Notes: generated by a model from the sequence alone, not told the origin. A DNA stretch of 64,000 bases from an uncultured Paracoccaceae bacterium (GCA_958439195.1 OY288159.1:46601-110600), one strand, 5' to 3'. Counted from the stretch's first letter, positions 17,896 through 27,280 are shown. Translations and numbers: made by a program.

Positions 17896-18798
17896 TCACG
17901 CCCCAGCACGAATGGCGGCAAGGTGGGTCGGGAAGTCGGGGTTGGTCATCAGGGCTCGGCAGCGGGCGAAGCGACCTTTGGCATAGGCCATGAAGTCATC
18001 TGCGGGGTTTGCGTTGGCGTGCTGGATCAGGCCCCACAACGTCCACAGCAGATCGCACATGGCCTTGTAAATCACCATGCGGCCCCGGTCGGCGGGGCGG
18101 GCGGGGCCGTTGAAATAGGCGGTGAGCAGTTCTTCATCCTGCGCTGCGTCAAAGCCCGCCTCGACCGACAGATCGCCCAAGTCCCACATGGGATCATTCA
18201 TTCCGGAATATTCCCAATCGACGATCCACATCCGGGTGCCGGTATCGAGGAAGTTTTCGCAAAGCGGATCGCAGTGGCAGGGAACAAGCGGAAGGGGATG
18301 GGTGGAAAGGGCCGCACGCACGGTTTGGGCGTCGGCAAGGGTTTCTTCGTAACCCTCTGGTAGATCAACGGATTTCGCCTCAAGCAGGTGGCGGTAATCG
18401 TCGATCATGGCGAAGAGGTCAAAGCGCGCTGGGAAGGTTTGGCCGCTGTCGTGCAACTGGCGAAAGGCGCGTGCGGCACGGGTGGGGCTGCCGGGGCGGG
18501 TGCGGAACAGGGCGGGCGTCATGGTGACGGTATCGGGGATGAACCGGGTGACCATCAGGCCGGTTGCGGGGTCGGCGTGCAGCACCGCGGGCGCAACGCC
18601 TGCGGCGGCGGCGGCGCGGGCAGCGACGGCCTCATTCGCGCGGTCGATATATTCGGCGGTGCCTTCGCCGGGGATGCGCAGGATGTGATCGCCCAATTGC
18701 CAAACCCGGTTGGTCAACCCGCCAAGGCGGCGGGGGGTGCCGGTAAAGCCTTGTATTGCCGGGATTGTTGCGGCGATGGCGGTTATGTCATCGGTCAT
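17896..18798 (-). CDS. Choline/ethanolamine kinase-like phosphotransferase
   Basis: A 300-residue kinase of the aminoglycoside-phosphotransferase fold, closest by pattern to the LicA/choline kinase branch. The ATP-binding loop RRLGGLTNRVWQLGDHILR is at residues 22-42. The catalytic loop is CHCDPLCENFLDTG (Brenner-type H-x-D-x4-N), and the metal-binding motif is IVDWEYSGMNDPMWDLGD. ATG 18798 is chosen because the longer ORF adds 29 residues without similarity. It faces a methyltransferase gene across a 73-base divergent promoter and lies next to the betaine operon, which carries a second kinase of the same family. The substrate is inferred to be choline or a related amino alcohol. Confidence 0.78.
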   Translation of the reverse strand: MTDDITAIAATIPAIQGFTGTPRRLGGLTNRVWQLGDHILRIPGEGTAEYIDRANEAVAARAAAAAGVAPAVLHADPATGLMVTRFIPDTVTMTPALFRTRPGSPTRAARAFRQLHDSGQTFPARFDLFAMIDDYRHLLEAKSVDLPEGYEETLADAQTVRAALSTHPLPLVPCHCDPLCENFLDTGTRMWIVDWEYSGMNDPMWDLGDLSVEAGFDAAQDEELLTAYFNGPARPADRGRMVIYKAMCDLLWTLWGLIQHANANPADDFMAYAKGRFARCRALMTNPDFPTHLAAIRAGA

Positions 18799-18871
18799 CT
18801 TGGCCCCTGCGGTTGCGTCTGCGACCAGTCTGCCGCAAGCTGGCGCGCAGGCAAAGTGGGGAGTGCGTGTC

Positions 18872-19540
18872 ATGGCACAGGGCAAGCATGAAGGGCATCT
18901 GGGCGCGGTCTATGATGCGCATGCGCCAGAGGATGTGGCCGCGATTTATGACGCCTGGGCAAGCACTTATGATGCCGAGATGGCGCAGGCGGGGTATCGC
19001 CATCCGGCAGTGGGGCTGGCGCTTCTGGCGCGGCATTTGCCGCGGGGGGCGGGGCCGGTGCTGGATGCGGGGTGCGGGACGGGGCTTTTGGGGGATTGGC
19101 TGGGCATCCTGGGGTTCGCCCCGGTTGAGGGGTTGGATCTGTCGCCTGGCATGCTGGAACAGGCGCGGCGCAAGGGGAGTTATGCGCGGCTGCACAACCT
19201 GGCATTGGGTCGGGAATTGCCGTTTGAAAACGGGGAGTTCGCGGGTGTGATTTCGACCGGGGTGTTTACCACCGGCCATGTGGGTGTAGAGGGATTGCCG
19301 GAGCTGATCCGCATCACCCGGCCCGGCGGGGTGATTGTACTGACGGTTAAGACGACGCTATGGGAGGCTGTTTTTGGTGCAGCCTTGACCGGGAATGGTG
19401 TGCCGCAGGCGGTGCAGATGGCTGTGCAGCAGGGCGTGCATACCGATGTGCATATCGTGGAGCAAACGGCCCCCTATATCTCCATGCCCGGGGAGCCCGG
19501 CACGGTGCCGTCGCTTGCGGTTGTGCTGCGGCGGGTGTGA
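18872..19540 (+). CDS. Class I SAM-dependent methyltransferase
   Basis: A 222-residue methyltransferase. ATG 18872 has GGGGAG eight bases upstream; the longer ORF would overlap the divergent kinase gene. AIYDAWASTYDAEM leads into the SAM-binding motif I LDAGCGTGLLGDWL near residue 65, then VEGLDLSPGMLEQARRK (motif II acid at Asp) and LPELIRITRPGGVIVLTVKT (post-motif III). This is the general Methyltransf_11/25 type, acting on a small molecule. Its place beside choline-kinase-like and betaine genes could suggest N-methylation of an amino alcohol, but this is only contextual. Confidence 0.82.
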   Translation: MAQGKHEGHLGAVYDAHAPEDVAAIYDAWASTYDAEMAQAGYRHPAVGLALLARHLPRGAGPVLDAGCGTGLLGDWLGILGFAPVEGLDLSPGMLEQARRKGSYARLHNLALGRELPFENGEFAGVISTGVFTTGHVGVEGLPELIRITRPGGVIVLTVKTTLWEAVFGAALTGNGVPQAVQMAVQQGVHTDVHIVEQTAPYISMPGEPGTVPSLAVVLRRV

Positions 19541-19575
19541 AGGGCGCGTCAACCTGCGCCTGTGATCAGGGTTGC

Positions 19576-19629
19576 ATGGGTATTTGTGCCAAGATGAAAT
19601 GGCAGGTTCACCTTGGTTCAAATACCCAT
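19576..19629. terminator. Bidirectional stem-loop between convergent genes
   Basis: A perfect 11-bp inverted repeat, ATGGGTATTTG at 19576-19586 and CAAATACCCAT at 19619-19629, with a second pairing inside (CCAAG / CTTGG). It lies between the ends of the methyltransferase gene and the leftward flavoprotein gene, where a two-way terminator is expected. Confidence 0.7.
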
Positions 19630-19654
19630 CTTACGGTGCAACCCGGCGCAGCGA

Positions 19655-22090
19655 TCAGGCCTTGATGCGGCGGCCTTCGGGATCGACCAATGGACCGAGT
19701 GCGAGAGTTGCGGGAAGGGCATCCCCGGCGACGACGAGTTCGTAGGTGCCTGCCGTCAGCCAGTCATCACTCATGCCATCGGGGTGGCGAACATAGCCGT
19801 AGCCGATGCTTTGGCCGACGGTATAGCCGTAGCCGCCCGAGGTGAGGTATCCGACAGGCTGCCCGTCGCGCAGGATAGTTTCGCGGCCCACCAGAACGGC
19901 ATCGGGATCGGCAAGGGTGAAGCCTGCGAAACGTTTGGTCAGCGGTTTGCCCTGCGCGGCTTCCAATGCGGTGCGTCCCATGAAGGGCGTGTTGGCCTTG
20001 AGCTTCACCGCCCAGCCAAGACCCGCCTCAAACGGGGTGTCGTTGGGGGTGATATCGGATGACCAGGCGCGGTAGCCCTTTTCCATGCGCAGCGATTCCA
20101 GCGCGCGATAGCCGACGGGGCGGATGTCGGCCCCGCCTGCGGCCATCAGCGCATCAAAGACCGCGCCTGTCTGGGCAAGGGGGGTGTGCAACTCCCACCC
20201 CAATTCGCCCACATAGGTGACGCGCAGGGCGCGGACATTTGCGCCGGCTATGGTGATGTTGCGGGCATGACCGAAGGGGAAGGCGGCATTGGAGACATCG
20301 GCATCCGTGATGCGGGCCAGCACGTCGCGGGCCAACGGCCCCATGAGCGACAGCGTGCCCCAATCTTCGGTCATATCCGCAAGGGTGCAGCCCGAGGCGG
20401 GCAGGTGGTCGGCGATCCAGGCCATGTCATGCGTGCGGAAACCGGTGCCGGTGACGATGTAGAACAGGTCATCCGACAGACGGGCGACGGTCAGGTCGGC
20501 CTCGATCCCGCCGCGGGTGTTCAGTAGCTGGGTATAGGTGAGGCGGCCGACATCGCGGGCCACGCGGTTGGCGCAGATCCATTCCAGCGCCTCGGCTGCT
20601 TTTGGACCGGCGAGTTCATATTTGGCAAAAGAGGACTGGTCGAAGATCCCCACCTTTTCGCGGACATGGGCATGTTCCTGGCCCACCGGGACGAACCAGT
20701 TCTGGCGGCCCATTGAATAGATGTCTTGGGGTTCCATCCCCTGCGGCGCAAACCAGTTGGGGCGTTCCCAGCCGAGTTTGGAGCCAAAGACAGCGCGGTG
20801 GGTTTTAAGGCGTTCGTAAAGGGGCGAGGTGATGCGGGGGCGGCCGCTGGTATATTCCTCATGCGGGAAGCCGATGGTGTAGTGTTTGCCATAGGCTTCC
20901 ATCGTGCGGTCAAAGACCCAATCGCGGTCGCGGTGCAGGCCGGAAAAGCGGCGGATGTCGACGACCCACAGGTCAAGCGGTGCCTCGTCGCGCATCACCC
21001 ATTCGGCCAGCACCCAGCCCGCGCCCCCCCCCGATGCGATGCCGAATGCGTTGAAGCCCGCGCCTACGAACATGTTGGCGCATTCCGGGGCGGGGCCAAG
21101 GATGAAGTTGCCATCTGGCGTGAAACTTTCCGCGCCATTGATCATCTGTTTCACGCCGGTTTTCTCCAGCGCGGGGATGCGGGCGATGGCCTGTTCGAGA
21201 TGTTGGCCGAAGTGATCGTAATCATCATCGAACAGCCGGAATTCCCAGTTTTTCGGGATGTCGCCCGTGACCCAGCCCTGGGGGTTGGGTTCATAGCCGC
21301 CCATGACCAGACCGCCGACTTCCTCTTTGAAATATGTCCGGCGGTCGGGATCACGCAGGGTGGGGGCGTCGGGGGACAGGCCGTCGATCTTTTCGGTGAT
21401 GATATATTGGTGTTTCACGGGTTGCAGAGGGACGTTGATCCCGGCCATCGCGCCGATTTCGCGCGCCCACATGCCGCCGCAGTTGACGACTTTTTCACAA
21501 TGGATCGTGCCTTGGGTGGTGTGGACGGCGGTGATACGGCGGCCGTCCATCGCAAAGCCCGTGACGGTGACGCCTTCGTGCAGTTTCGCGCCGTGCATCC
21601 GCGCGCCTTTGGCGAGGGATTGAGTGATGTCTGACGGGCTGGCCTGCCCATCAGTGGGCAGCCAGCTTGCACCGACCAGATCGGAAGTGTCCATCAGGGG
21701 CCACAATTGTTTCACCTCATCCGGGGACACCAGATGCATATCCATCCCGAAGGAGCGGGCGGTGGTGGCAAGGCGGCGGTATTCGGTCCAGCGGTCGGGG
21801 TTGGTGGCAAGGCGCAGGCAGCCCGACATCTTCCACCCGGTGTCGAGGCCCGTCTCTGCGGTGAGGTCTTTGTAGAGATCGACCGAGTATTTCAACACCT
21901 TGGTGATAGAGGCCGAGGCGCGCAGTTGGCCCACCAGCCCCGCCGCGTGCCAAGTGGAGCCGGAGGTGATCTGGCCCTGTTCCAGAAGGATCACATCGGC
22001 CTTGTGGTCGCGCGCCAGATGATAGGCGGTGGAACAGCCGATGATGCCGCCACCGATGACGACGATCTGGGCATGGGTGGGAAGTGTCAT
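19655..22090 (-). CDS. Dimethylglycine/sarcosine dehydrogenase-like flavoprotein with GcvT domain
   Basis: An 811-residue two-part enzyme. The N-terminal DAO domain has the FAD fingerprint IVVIGGGIIGCSTAYHLAR and GSTWHAAGL, the motif whose His carries covalent FAD in mammalian dimethylglycine dehydrogenase. The C-terminal half is a GcvT-type folate-binding aminomethyltransferase domain (ALRVTYVGELGWELHTPL, GYRALESLRMEKGYRAW). Such enzymes oxidatively demethylate dimethylglycine or sarcosine and can pass the one-carbon unit to tetrahydrofolate. ATG 22090 overlaps the upstream kinase stop by four bases and gives the natural start THAQIVVIGGG. It fits the step after GbcAB in betaine breakdown. 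Dimethylglycine versus sarcosine cannot be decided by eye. Confidence 0.88.
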   Translation of the reverse strand: MTLPTHAQIVVIGGGIIGCSTAYHLARDHKADVILLEQGQITSGSTWHAAGLVGQLRASASITKVLKYSVDLYKDLTAETGLDTGWKMSGCLRLATNPDRWTEYRRLATTARSFGMDMHLVSPDEVKQLWPLMDTSDLVGASWLPTDGQASPSDITQSLAKGARMHGAKLHEGVTVTGFAMDGRRITAVHTTQGTIHCEKVVNCGGMWAREIGAMAGINVPLQPVKHQYIITEKIDGLSPDAPTLRDPDRRTYFKEEVGGLVMGGYEPNPQGWVTGDIPKNWEFRLFDDDYDHFGQHLEQAIARIPALEKTGVKQMINGAESFTPDGNFILGPAPECANMFVGAGFNAFGIASGGGAGWVLAEWVMRDEAPLDLWVVDIRRFSGLHRDRDWVFDRTMEAYGKHYTIGFPHEEYTSGRPRITSPLYERLKTHRAVFGSKLGWERPNWFAPQGMEPQDIYSMGRQNWFVPVGQEHAHVREKVGIFDQSSFAKYELAGPKAAEALEWICANRVARDVGRLTYTQLLNTRGGIEADLTVARLSDDLFYIVTGTGFRTHDMAWIADHLPASGCTLADMTEDWGTLSLMGPLARDVLARITDADVSNAAFPFGHARNITIAGANVRALRVTYVGELGWELHTPLAQTGAVFDALMAAGGADIRPVGYRALESLRMEKGYRAWSSDITPNDTPFEAGLGWAVKLKANTPFMGRTALEAAQGKPLTKRFAGFTLADPDAVLVGRETILRDGQPVGYLTSGGYGYTVGQSIGYGYVRHPDGMSDDWLTAGTYELVVAGDALPATLALGPLVDPEGRRIKA

Positions 22091-22977
22091 GTCTTTGGTC
22101 CGTGCAGGGAATGAAATTGGGTGAGCGCCGCAGCAAGCCTTTCCAGGTTTTCGCGGGCATAAGTGGCGTAATTCGCGCCAGGGGCGGACAGGTGCAGGTC
22201 GGATACCATGGCCCACATCGCCTCACGCAATAGGCTGGCGCATTGCATGGCGTCAAAGGCGCGGCGCAGGGGGGCGTCGGGCAGGGTGCCGAAATAGGCG
22301 GTCAGCAGGCGGTCGGTTTCATCGGGCGTCATGCCGGCGTTGGAGGCGGCGCCAGCAAGATCGAATAGCGCGGTGCCGAAGCCTGCATATTCATAGTCGA
22401 TCAGCCAGAGGCGGGTGCCATCGTCCAGGAAGTTGGCGGGCAGCAAGTCATGGTGGCCAAAGATCAGGGGCAGGGGGATCTGTGCGGTTTCCAGTTCTGC
22501 CGACAGGTCCAGGAGCGCGGGCAGGTCGGGCGTAAACGGGCTGTCGCCCGCGCGCAGGGTGCTGGCATAATCGCGGATCACGTGGAAGGGCCAGAACAGG
22601 AAGGCCGCGCCCGACACATGCGCAGACATCTGGTGATGGAAGCGGCGCAGCAGATCGCCCACGCGTTCGGGATTGGCGCGCAGATCGGCGGCACCCCAGG
22701 TGCGGGCGTTCAGGTATTCGACCACGATCACGCCGGGGGCCGCATATTCGACGGCGGGGCCGAAGCCTGCGGCATGGGCGGCGCGGGCTGTCATCACCTC
22801 ACGCGCGCGGTCGACATGGTGGAAGGGAAAGTCGCGGCCAAAGCGGACGACATGGGGGCCGCGCGCATCGGTTACTTTCCAGCTTTCGTTGGACAGGCCG
22901 CCGAGCAGCGGTTCTGCGGTGATGTCGCCCTGCCACGGAAGGGCGCGAAGGGCGGCGGGGATTGGGGCAGGGATCAT
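22087..22977 (-). CDS. Choline kinase-like phosphotransferase, coupled to betaine transporter
   Basis: A 296-residue APH-fold kinase. The ATP loop is EPLLGGLSNESWKVTDARG (residues 22-40), the catalytic loop is GHHDLLPANFLDDG with H-x-D-x4-N, and the DYEYAGFGTALFDLA motif completes the metal site. Its start overlaps the permease stop (ATGA) and its stop overlaps the dehydrogenase start, so it is translated as part of the transporter-dehydrogenase operon. Choline/ethanolamine kinases make phosphocholine or phosphoethanolamine, yet the neighbours oxidise betaine-type compounds. The kinase may trap imported choline or act on a different quaternary amine; this is open. It is about 30 percent alike by eye to the product of 17896-18798. 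Confidence 0.8.
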   Translation of the reverse strand: MIPAPIPAALRALPWQGDITAEPLLGGLSNESWKVTDARGPHVVRFGRDFPFHHVDRAREVMTARAAHAAGFGPAVEYAAPGVIVVEYLNARTWGAADLRANPERVGDLLRRFHHQMSAHVSGAAFLFWPFHVIRDYASTLRAGDSPFTPDLPALLDLSAELETAQIPLPLIFGHHDLLPANFLDDGTRLWLIDYEYAGFGTALFDLAGAASNAGMTPDETDRLLTAYFGTLPDAPLRRAFDAMQCASLLREAMWAMVSDLHLSAPGANYATYARENLERLAAALTQFHSLHGPKT

Positions 22978-24971
22978 GTCTGTTGTCCGAGGCCAAGCTT
23001 GGCGCGCTGGGTTTCCGCAGCGGCATGGATCAAGCGGTCGGCGATGATTGCGATGAAGGCGATGGCAAGACCCGCAACAAGGCCGTTGCCGGGATTGGCC
23101 TTGGTCAGCGCCATGTAAACATCCTGGCCCAGATCGCGGGTGCCGACCAGTGCGGTGATCACCAGCATGGACAGGGCGAACATGATCGTCTGGTTCAGGC
23201 CCAGCAGAATTTCGGGCAAGGCAAGGCGCAGACGGATGCGGGTGAGGATCTGCCGATCGGTGCAGCCCATGGCGCGGCCTGCCTCGATCAACCTTGGGTC
23301 CACGCCTTGCAGGCCCAGGACGGTGTAGCGGATGGAGGCGACGACGGCATAGGCCACGACGGCGATCAGGGCGGTGAAGTCGCCCACACGGAACAGCATG
23401 ACCACGGGCATGAGATAGACGAAAGAGGGCAGGGTTTGCAGCGTGTCGATGACCGCGCGGGTGATGGTCCAGGCGCGGTCACGGTTGGCGACCGCGATGC
23501 CGATGGGAACGCCAATGGCCATGGCGATCAGGCTGGCGATGCCGCAGAGATAGACGGTGATCATCGCCTTTTCCCATTGGCCGGTGGCGGCGATAAGAAA
23601 CGACAGGCTGGCGCAAAGCGCCCCCAGCCGCCAGCCGCCCAGACGCCAGCCCGCAAGGCCCAGCAACGCTACGACGGCGACCCAGGGCAGGGACAGCATG
23701 AAGCGTTTGACGGGGATCAAGAGGCCCAGAAGGATGGCGTTCTTGATCGCCTCCAGCGTGTCAAAAAAGGTGATGTTGATCCATTCCACCGCCGCAGCCC
23801 AGAAGGCGCTGGTCGAAAGGCGGGCGGCATCAGGGTAGGTTTGCAGGGCGGGAAAGAGCCTGGCCAACAGGACCGACAGAAGGATGATGCTAAGGGCGAC
23901 AGCGATAAATGGATGGCGCTGGATCAGGTTGCCCTGTCGTAATTCGGCCCGGCTGCGGCGGGCAAGCGCCTGTGACACCCGGTCCAGCGTGATGGCAAGG
24001 GCCACGATCGCAAGGCCCGCCTCTAGCCCGGTGCCGAAATCCAGCCGCCTGAGGGCGTTCAGCACCACAAAGCCAAGGCCGCCCGCACCGATCATCGAGG
24101 CGATGATTACCATGTTCAGTGATTGCATGATGACCTGGTTGACGCCGACCATCAGCGGTTCGCGCGCCGAGGGCACCAGCACCCGCCATGTCATCTGGCG
24201 TGGCGTACAGCCGACCATGCGTCCAAGGTCATGCACCTCATCCGGGACGCGGTGCAGGGCGAGGGTCGTGATCCGCGTCATGGGTGGCATGGCGAAGATC
24301 AGGGTGGCGACGATGGCAGAGGTGGGGCCAAATCCGAAGAGGATCAGGATCGGGACCAGGTAGGCAAAGACCGGCATGGTTTGCATCAGGTCCAGCACCG
24401 GTTTCAGTGCCCGGTCGAGCCAAGGGGTTTTCCAGGCTGCAAGGCCAAGGGCAAAGCCGCCTGCCACGGCCAACGGCACCGCCACGATGATGGACGCAAG
24501 GGTATCCATCGCGCTTTGCCATTGGCCAAAGACCGCGATGAACCCCATGCAGATGACCGTGGTGAGCGCCAGCGAAGCACCGCCTGCATAAAAGCCCAGC
24601 AGCGCGAACAGGCCAAGGACGGCGATCCACGGGAGCGGTGGCCAAAGCTGCACCGCGCTGGACCCTTCGCCGGACAAAAGGCCGGTGGACAGGATCGACA
24701 GGACGGCGGAATAGGGCTGTTCGATCAGGGTGGCGACAAAGCGGGTCACATCGGAAAAGGCGATGGGGCCGATGGCCGCGTCCTTGACCAGCCAGTCGAT
24801 CGCGCCGCCGATCCAGCGGGCGGCAGGGATTTGCCAGGCCTTCGGGTATTCAAAGGCAAACGGGGCCACAGTCTGCCCCCACAGCCATAGGATCGCGGCC
24901 AGCGACAGGGCTGCGCCCCAGATCAGGCTGGGGCGGGGGGACAGGGTTTCCGGGGCGGAGAGCGCGGTCAT
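22974..24971 (-). CDS. Betaine/choline ABC transporter, fused double permease
   Basis: A 665-residue membrane protein made of two ProW-type permease domains in tandem. The first half has MQTMPVFAYLVPILILFGFG and the EAA-like loop GRMVGCTPRQMTWRVLVPSA (around residues 190-280). The second repeats it with LQTLPSFVYLMPVVMLFRVG and GRAMGCTDRQILTRIRLRLA (around 500-590). Most glycine betaine systems use two copies of one ProW subunit, so a fused pair would form the whole channel in one chain. ATGA overlaps join it to the ATPase upstream and the kinase downstream. It imports glycine betaine, choline or a similar compound across the inner membrane. Confidence 0.88.
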   Translation of the reverse strand: MTALSAPETLSPRPSLIWGAALSLAAILWLWGQTVAPFAFEYPKAWQIPAARWIGGAIDWLVKDAAIGPIAFSDVTRFVATLIEQPYSAVLSILSTGLLSGEGSSAVQLWPPLPWIAVLGLFALLGFYAGGASLALTTVICMGFIAVFGQWQSAMDTLASIIVAVPLAVAGGFALGLAAWKTPWLDRALKPVLDLMQTMPVFAYLVPILILFGFGPTSAIVATLIFAMPPMTRITTLALHRVPDEVHDLGRMVGCTPRQMTWRVLVPSAREPLMVGVNQVIMQSLNMVIIASMIGAGGLGFVVLNALRRLDFGTGLEAGLAIVALAITLDRVSQALARRSRAELRQGNLIQRHPFIAVALSIILLSVLLARLFPALQTYPDAARLSTSAFWAAAVEWINITFFDTLEAIKNAILLGLLIPVKRFMLSLPWVAVVALLGLAGWRLGGWRLGALCASLSFLIAATGQWEKAMITVYLCGIASLIAMAIGVPIGIAVANRDRAWTITRAVIDTLQTLPSFVYLMPVVMLFRVGDFTALIAVVAYAVVASIRYTVLGLQGVDPRLIEAGRAMGCTDRQILTRIRLRLALPEILLGLNQTIMFALSMLVITALVGTRDLGQDVYMALTKANPGNGLVAGLAIAFIAIIADRLIHAAAETQRAKLGLGQQT

Positions 24972-26011
24972 CCCGCGCCACCAAGGATAAGCTGGATCAC
25001 GTCATCGCGGCGCAGGCTGCCGATGATCTGGCCGCTGTCATCTGTGACGGCCAGCACATCATGGCCCTTCAGAAAGGCGGTCCCCGCCTCGGCCACGGTG
25101 GCGCGGGCGGCGATGCCTGGCGCATCGGCAGGGGGCGGTTCGGGTTGGGTAAGCGAGGCCACGCGGACGGCCTTGGCCTTTGGCACCGCGCGCGTGAATT
25201 CGCGCACGTAATCGGTGGCCGGATGCAGGACCAGGTCTTCGGGCGTGCCGATCTGTTCGATCACCCCGTCCTTCATAATGGCGATGCGGTCGGCCAGACG
25301 GATGGCTTCGTCGAAATCATGGGTGATGAAGACGATGGTCTTGCGCAGCGCAGTTTGCAGGCGGAGGAATTCATCCTGTAGTTCCCGGCGGATCAGCGGA
25401 TCAAGGGCCGAGAAGGGTTCATCCAGAAACCAAAGCTCCGGCTCGACCGCCAGCGACCGGGCGATGCCCACGCGCTGTTGCTGGCCGCCTGACAACTGGC
25501 GCGGATAGCTGGTTTCGCGCCCGCCAAGGCCCACCAGACCAATGATGTCGCGGGCGCGCGCTTCGCGGGTGCGACGGTCGGTTCCCTGCACCTCGAGCGG
25601 GAAGGCCACGTTTTCCAGCACAGTCAGATGAGGCAAAAGGGCAAAGTGTTGAAAGACCATGCCCATCTTGTGGCGGCGGATTTCGATCATTTCAGTATCG
25701 GAGGCGGCAAGCAGGTTCTGGCCGTTGAACAAAATCTCGCCCGCCGTGGGTTCGATCAGGCGCGACAGGCAGCGCACAAGGGTGGACTTGCCCGAACCTG
25801 ACAGCCCCATGATCACGAAAATCTCTCCCTGCCGGACGGACAGGTTCACGGCGCGCACGGCGGGGACAAGGCCCGCCGCGATCAGGCGTTCCGACGACGG
25901 GTCGGTGCCAAGCGAGGCCAACGCCTCGGCCGCGCGGGTGCCAAACACTTTCCAGACGTTGCGGCAGACCAGTTTTTCGGGGGCTTCGGCGAATGCAGGG
26001 GATATGGTCAT
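24968..26011 (-). CDS. proV: Glycine betaine/proline-type ABC transporter ATP-binding protein
   Basis: A 347-residue ATPase of the ProV/OpuAA class. Walker A is GLSGSGKST at residues 69-77, the signature is YPRQLSGGQQQRVGIAR, and Walker B is LWFLDEPFSALD. The long N-terminal lead (KVFGTRAAEALASLG) is characteristic of ProV. The C-terminal 60 residues form a single CBS-like segment (FLKGHDVLAVTDDSGQIIGS), which in OpuA-type ATPases senses ionic strength or nucleotides. Its stop overlaps the permease start. It energises betaine-type uptake. The name is by family; the true substrate could be choline. Confidence 0.88.
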   Translation of the reverse strand: MTISPAFAEAPEKLVCRNVWKVFGTRAAEALASLGTDPSSERLIAAGLVPAVRAVNLSVRQGEIFVIMGLSGSGKSTLVRCLSRLIEPTAGEILFNGQNLLAASDTEMIEIRRHKMGMVFQHFALLPHLTVLENVAFPLEVQGTDRRTREARARDIIGLVGLGGRETSYPRQLSGGQQQRVGIARSLAVEPELWFLDEPFSALDPLIRRELQDEFLRLQTALRKTIVFITHDFDEAIRLADRIAIMKDGVIEQIGTPEDLVLHPATDYVREFTRAVPKAKAVRVASLTQPEPPPADAPGIAARATVAEAGTAFLKGHDVLAVTDDSGQIIGSLRRDDVIQLILGGAG

Positions 26012-26046
26012 GCGAAGGGGGGCCGTCTGTCGGGGCGTGGCAAAGC

Positions 26047-26069
26047 GGGGCGGCCGATCAAGCCGCCCC
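26047..26069 (-). terminator. Intra-operon hairpin between binding-protein and ATPase genes
   Basis: An 8-bp stem GGGGCGGC / GCCGCCCC in the 81-base gap after the binding-protein gene, without a T run. In many transporter operons such a hairpin partly stops transcription or protects the upstream mRNA, giving more binding protein than membrane components. That role is inferred. Confidence 0.55.
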
Positions 26070-26092
26070 CTGATTGTTCAGTGGTCGCAGGG

Positions 26093-27064
26093 TTACTGCG
26101 CGATCCACGCGCTCCAGCGTGCCTCATTCGCGGCCATCCAGTCGGCGACGACGGCGTCGATGGCTTTGCCGTTCAGGTCCACCTCGGTGATCATCAGGCC
26201 CATTTCCTTGTTGTCCAAGGTGAAGGCCTGAATGGCCTTGTGCGCGCCCGGCCATTTGTCCTTTAGCCCGACCCAGCCGGCCTTCCAGATTTCACCAAAG
26301 GGTTTGCCACAGTCATAGGCGGCGTCGGGGTTCAGCCCGACGGAAGGATCAGTATAGCATTCGGCGGTGTAGGGCGGGAATTCGACGAATTCGCCTTCGA
26401 ATTTCGCCGGTGCCCAGTGCGGGTCATAGATCCACAAGATGATCGGCGCCGTGCGTTGATATGCGCTTTCCAGTTCGGCAAAAAGGGCCGCGTCGGTGCC
26501 GGCATGGATCACCTCGAACGGCAGATCCAGTGCGGCCACACGTTCTTCATCATACCCGCCCCAAGTGACCGGGCCGCCCAGGTAGCGCCCTTTGGGGGCT
26601 GTTTCGGCGGTTGAAAACGCCTCGGCGCAGGCGGGTTCCTTCAGGGCTTCCCAATTGGGCAGGCCGGGGCATTGTTCCTTCATGTAGATGGGATACCACC
26701 ATTCTTCCTTGGCCTGCATGCCGGTGGCGCCGAACACTTCGACATTGCCGGTAGCGACAGAGGCATCCAGTGCGTCGCGGGCCGTGGTATCCCACAATTC
26801 CATTGCGACATGCAGATCGCCGGATTCAAGGCCGGGGAATTGTGCCAGGTAATCGGCCTGCACGTATTCGACGGAATAGCCTGCCTTTTTCAGCACCTCG
26901 CCCATAAGCTGGGTGGTGATCAACTGACCGGTCCAGTCATGCAGCGTCAGCTTGATCGGGTCTGTGGATTCCTGTGCCATCGCGGCAAGGGCAGAGCTGG
27001 TGGCAATAAGGGCTGCAAGGCCGAACGGGCGAAGACCGGTAAGGAACGGGATGGAACGGCGCAT
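26093..27064 (-). CDS. proX: Betaine/choline ABC transporter substrate-binding protein
   Basis: A 323-residue periplasmic protein of the OpuAC/ProX class. The signal peptide ends near LAAMAQ (residue 30), and the mature part starts PIKLTLHDWTGQLITTQLMG. Aromatic residues able to form a cation-pi cage for a quaternary amine are plentiful (EEWWYPIYM, VTWGGYDEE, LWIYDPHWAP), as expected of betaine and choline binders. It is the first gene of the transporter part of the leftward operon. A 216-base gap with a hairpin separates it from gbcB, so it may have its own promoter. Confidence 0.86.
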   Translation of the reverse strand: MRRSIPFLTGLRPFGLAALIATSSALAAMAQESTDPIKLTLHDWTGQLITTQLMGEVLKKAGYSVEYVQADYLAQFPGLESGDLHVAMELWDTTARDALDASVATGNVEVFGATGMQAKEEWWYPIYMKEQCPGLPNWEALKEPACAEAFSTAETAPKGRYLGGPVTWGGYDEERVAALDLPFEVIHAGTDAALFAELESAYQRTAPIILWIYDPHWAPAKFEGEFVEFPPYTAECYTDPSVGLNPDAAYDCGKPFGEIWKAGWVGLKDKWPGAHKAIQAFTLDNKEMGLMITEVDLNGKAIDAVVADWMAANEARWSAWIAQ

Positions 27065-27242
27065 CGTGAACTCCCTGGGCTTGTTTTTGGGCAGATGTCC
27101 GGGCGGCGGGGCCGTGCGGGCATGTCTACCGGGTCAGGTTACGCGCAGGGGTTGGGAAGCTGTCAAATGGAATCTGGCCGGGTTCCGGACTTTGCCGGAT
27201 GCTGGCTTATCGTGCCGTGGGCCGAATTCGTTGCGCCCGATC

Positions 27243-27274
27243 GGCGGCGGCGCGGAAAACGGCGCGCCGCCGCC
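27243..27274 (-). terminator. GC-rich hairpin after gbcB
   Basis: A perfect 12-bp inverted repeat, GGCGGCGGCGCG at 27243-27254 and its complement at 27263-27274, starts six bases past the gbcB stop. No T run follows, so it may attenuate or protect mRNA rather than fully terminate. Confidence 0.55.
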
Positions 27275-27280
27275 ATTGTG

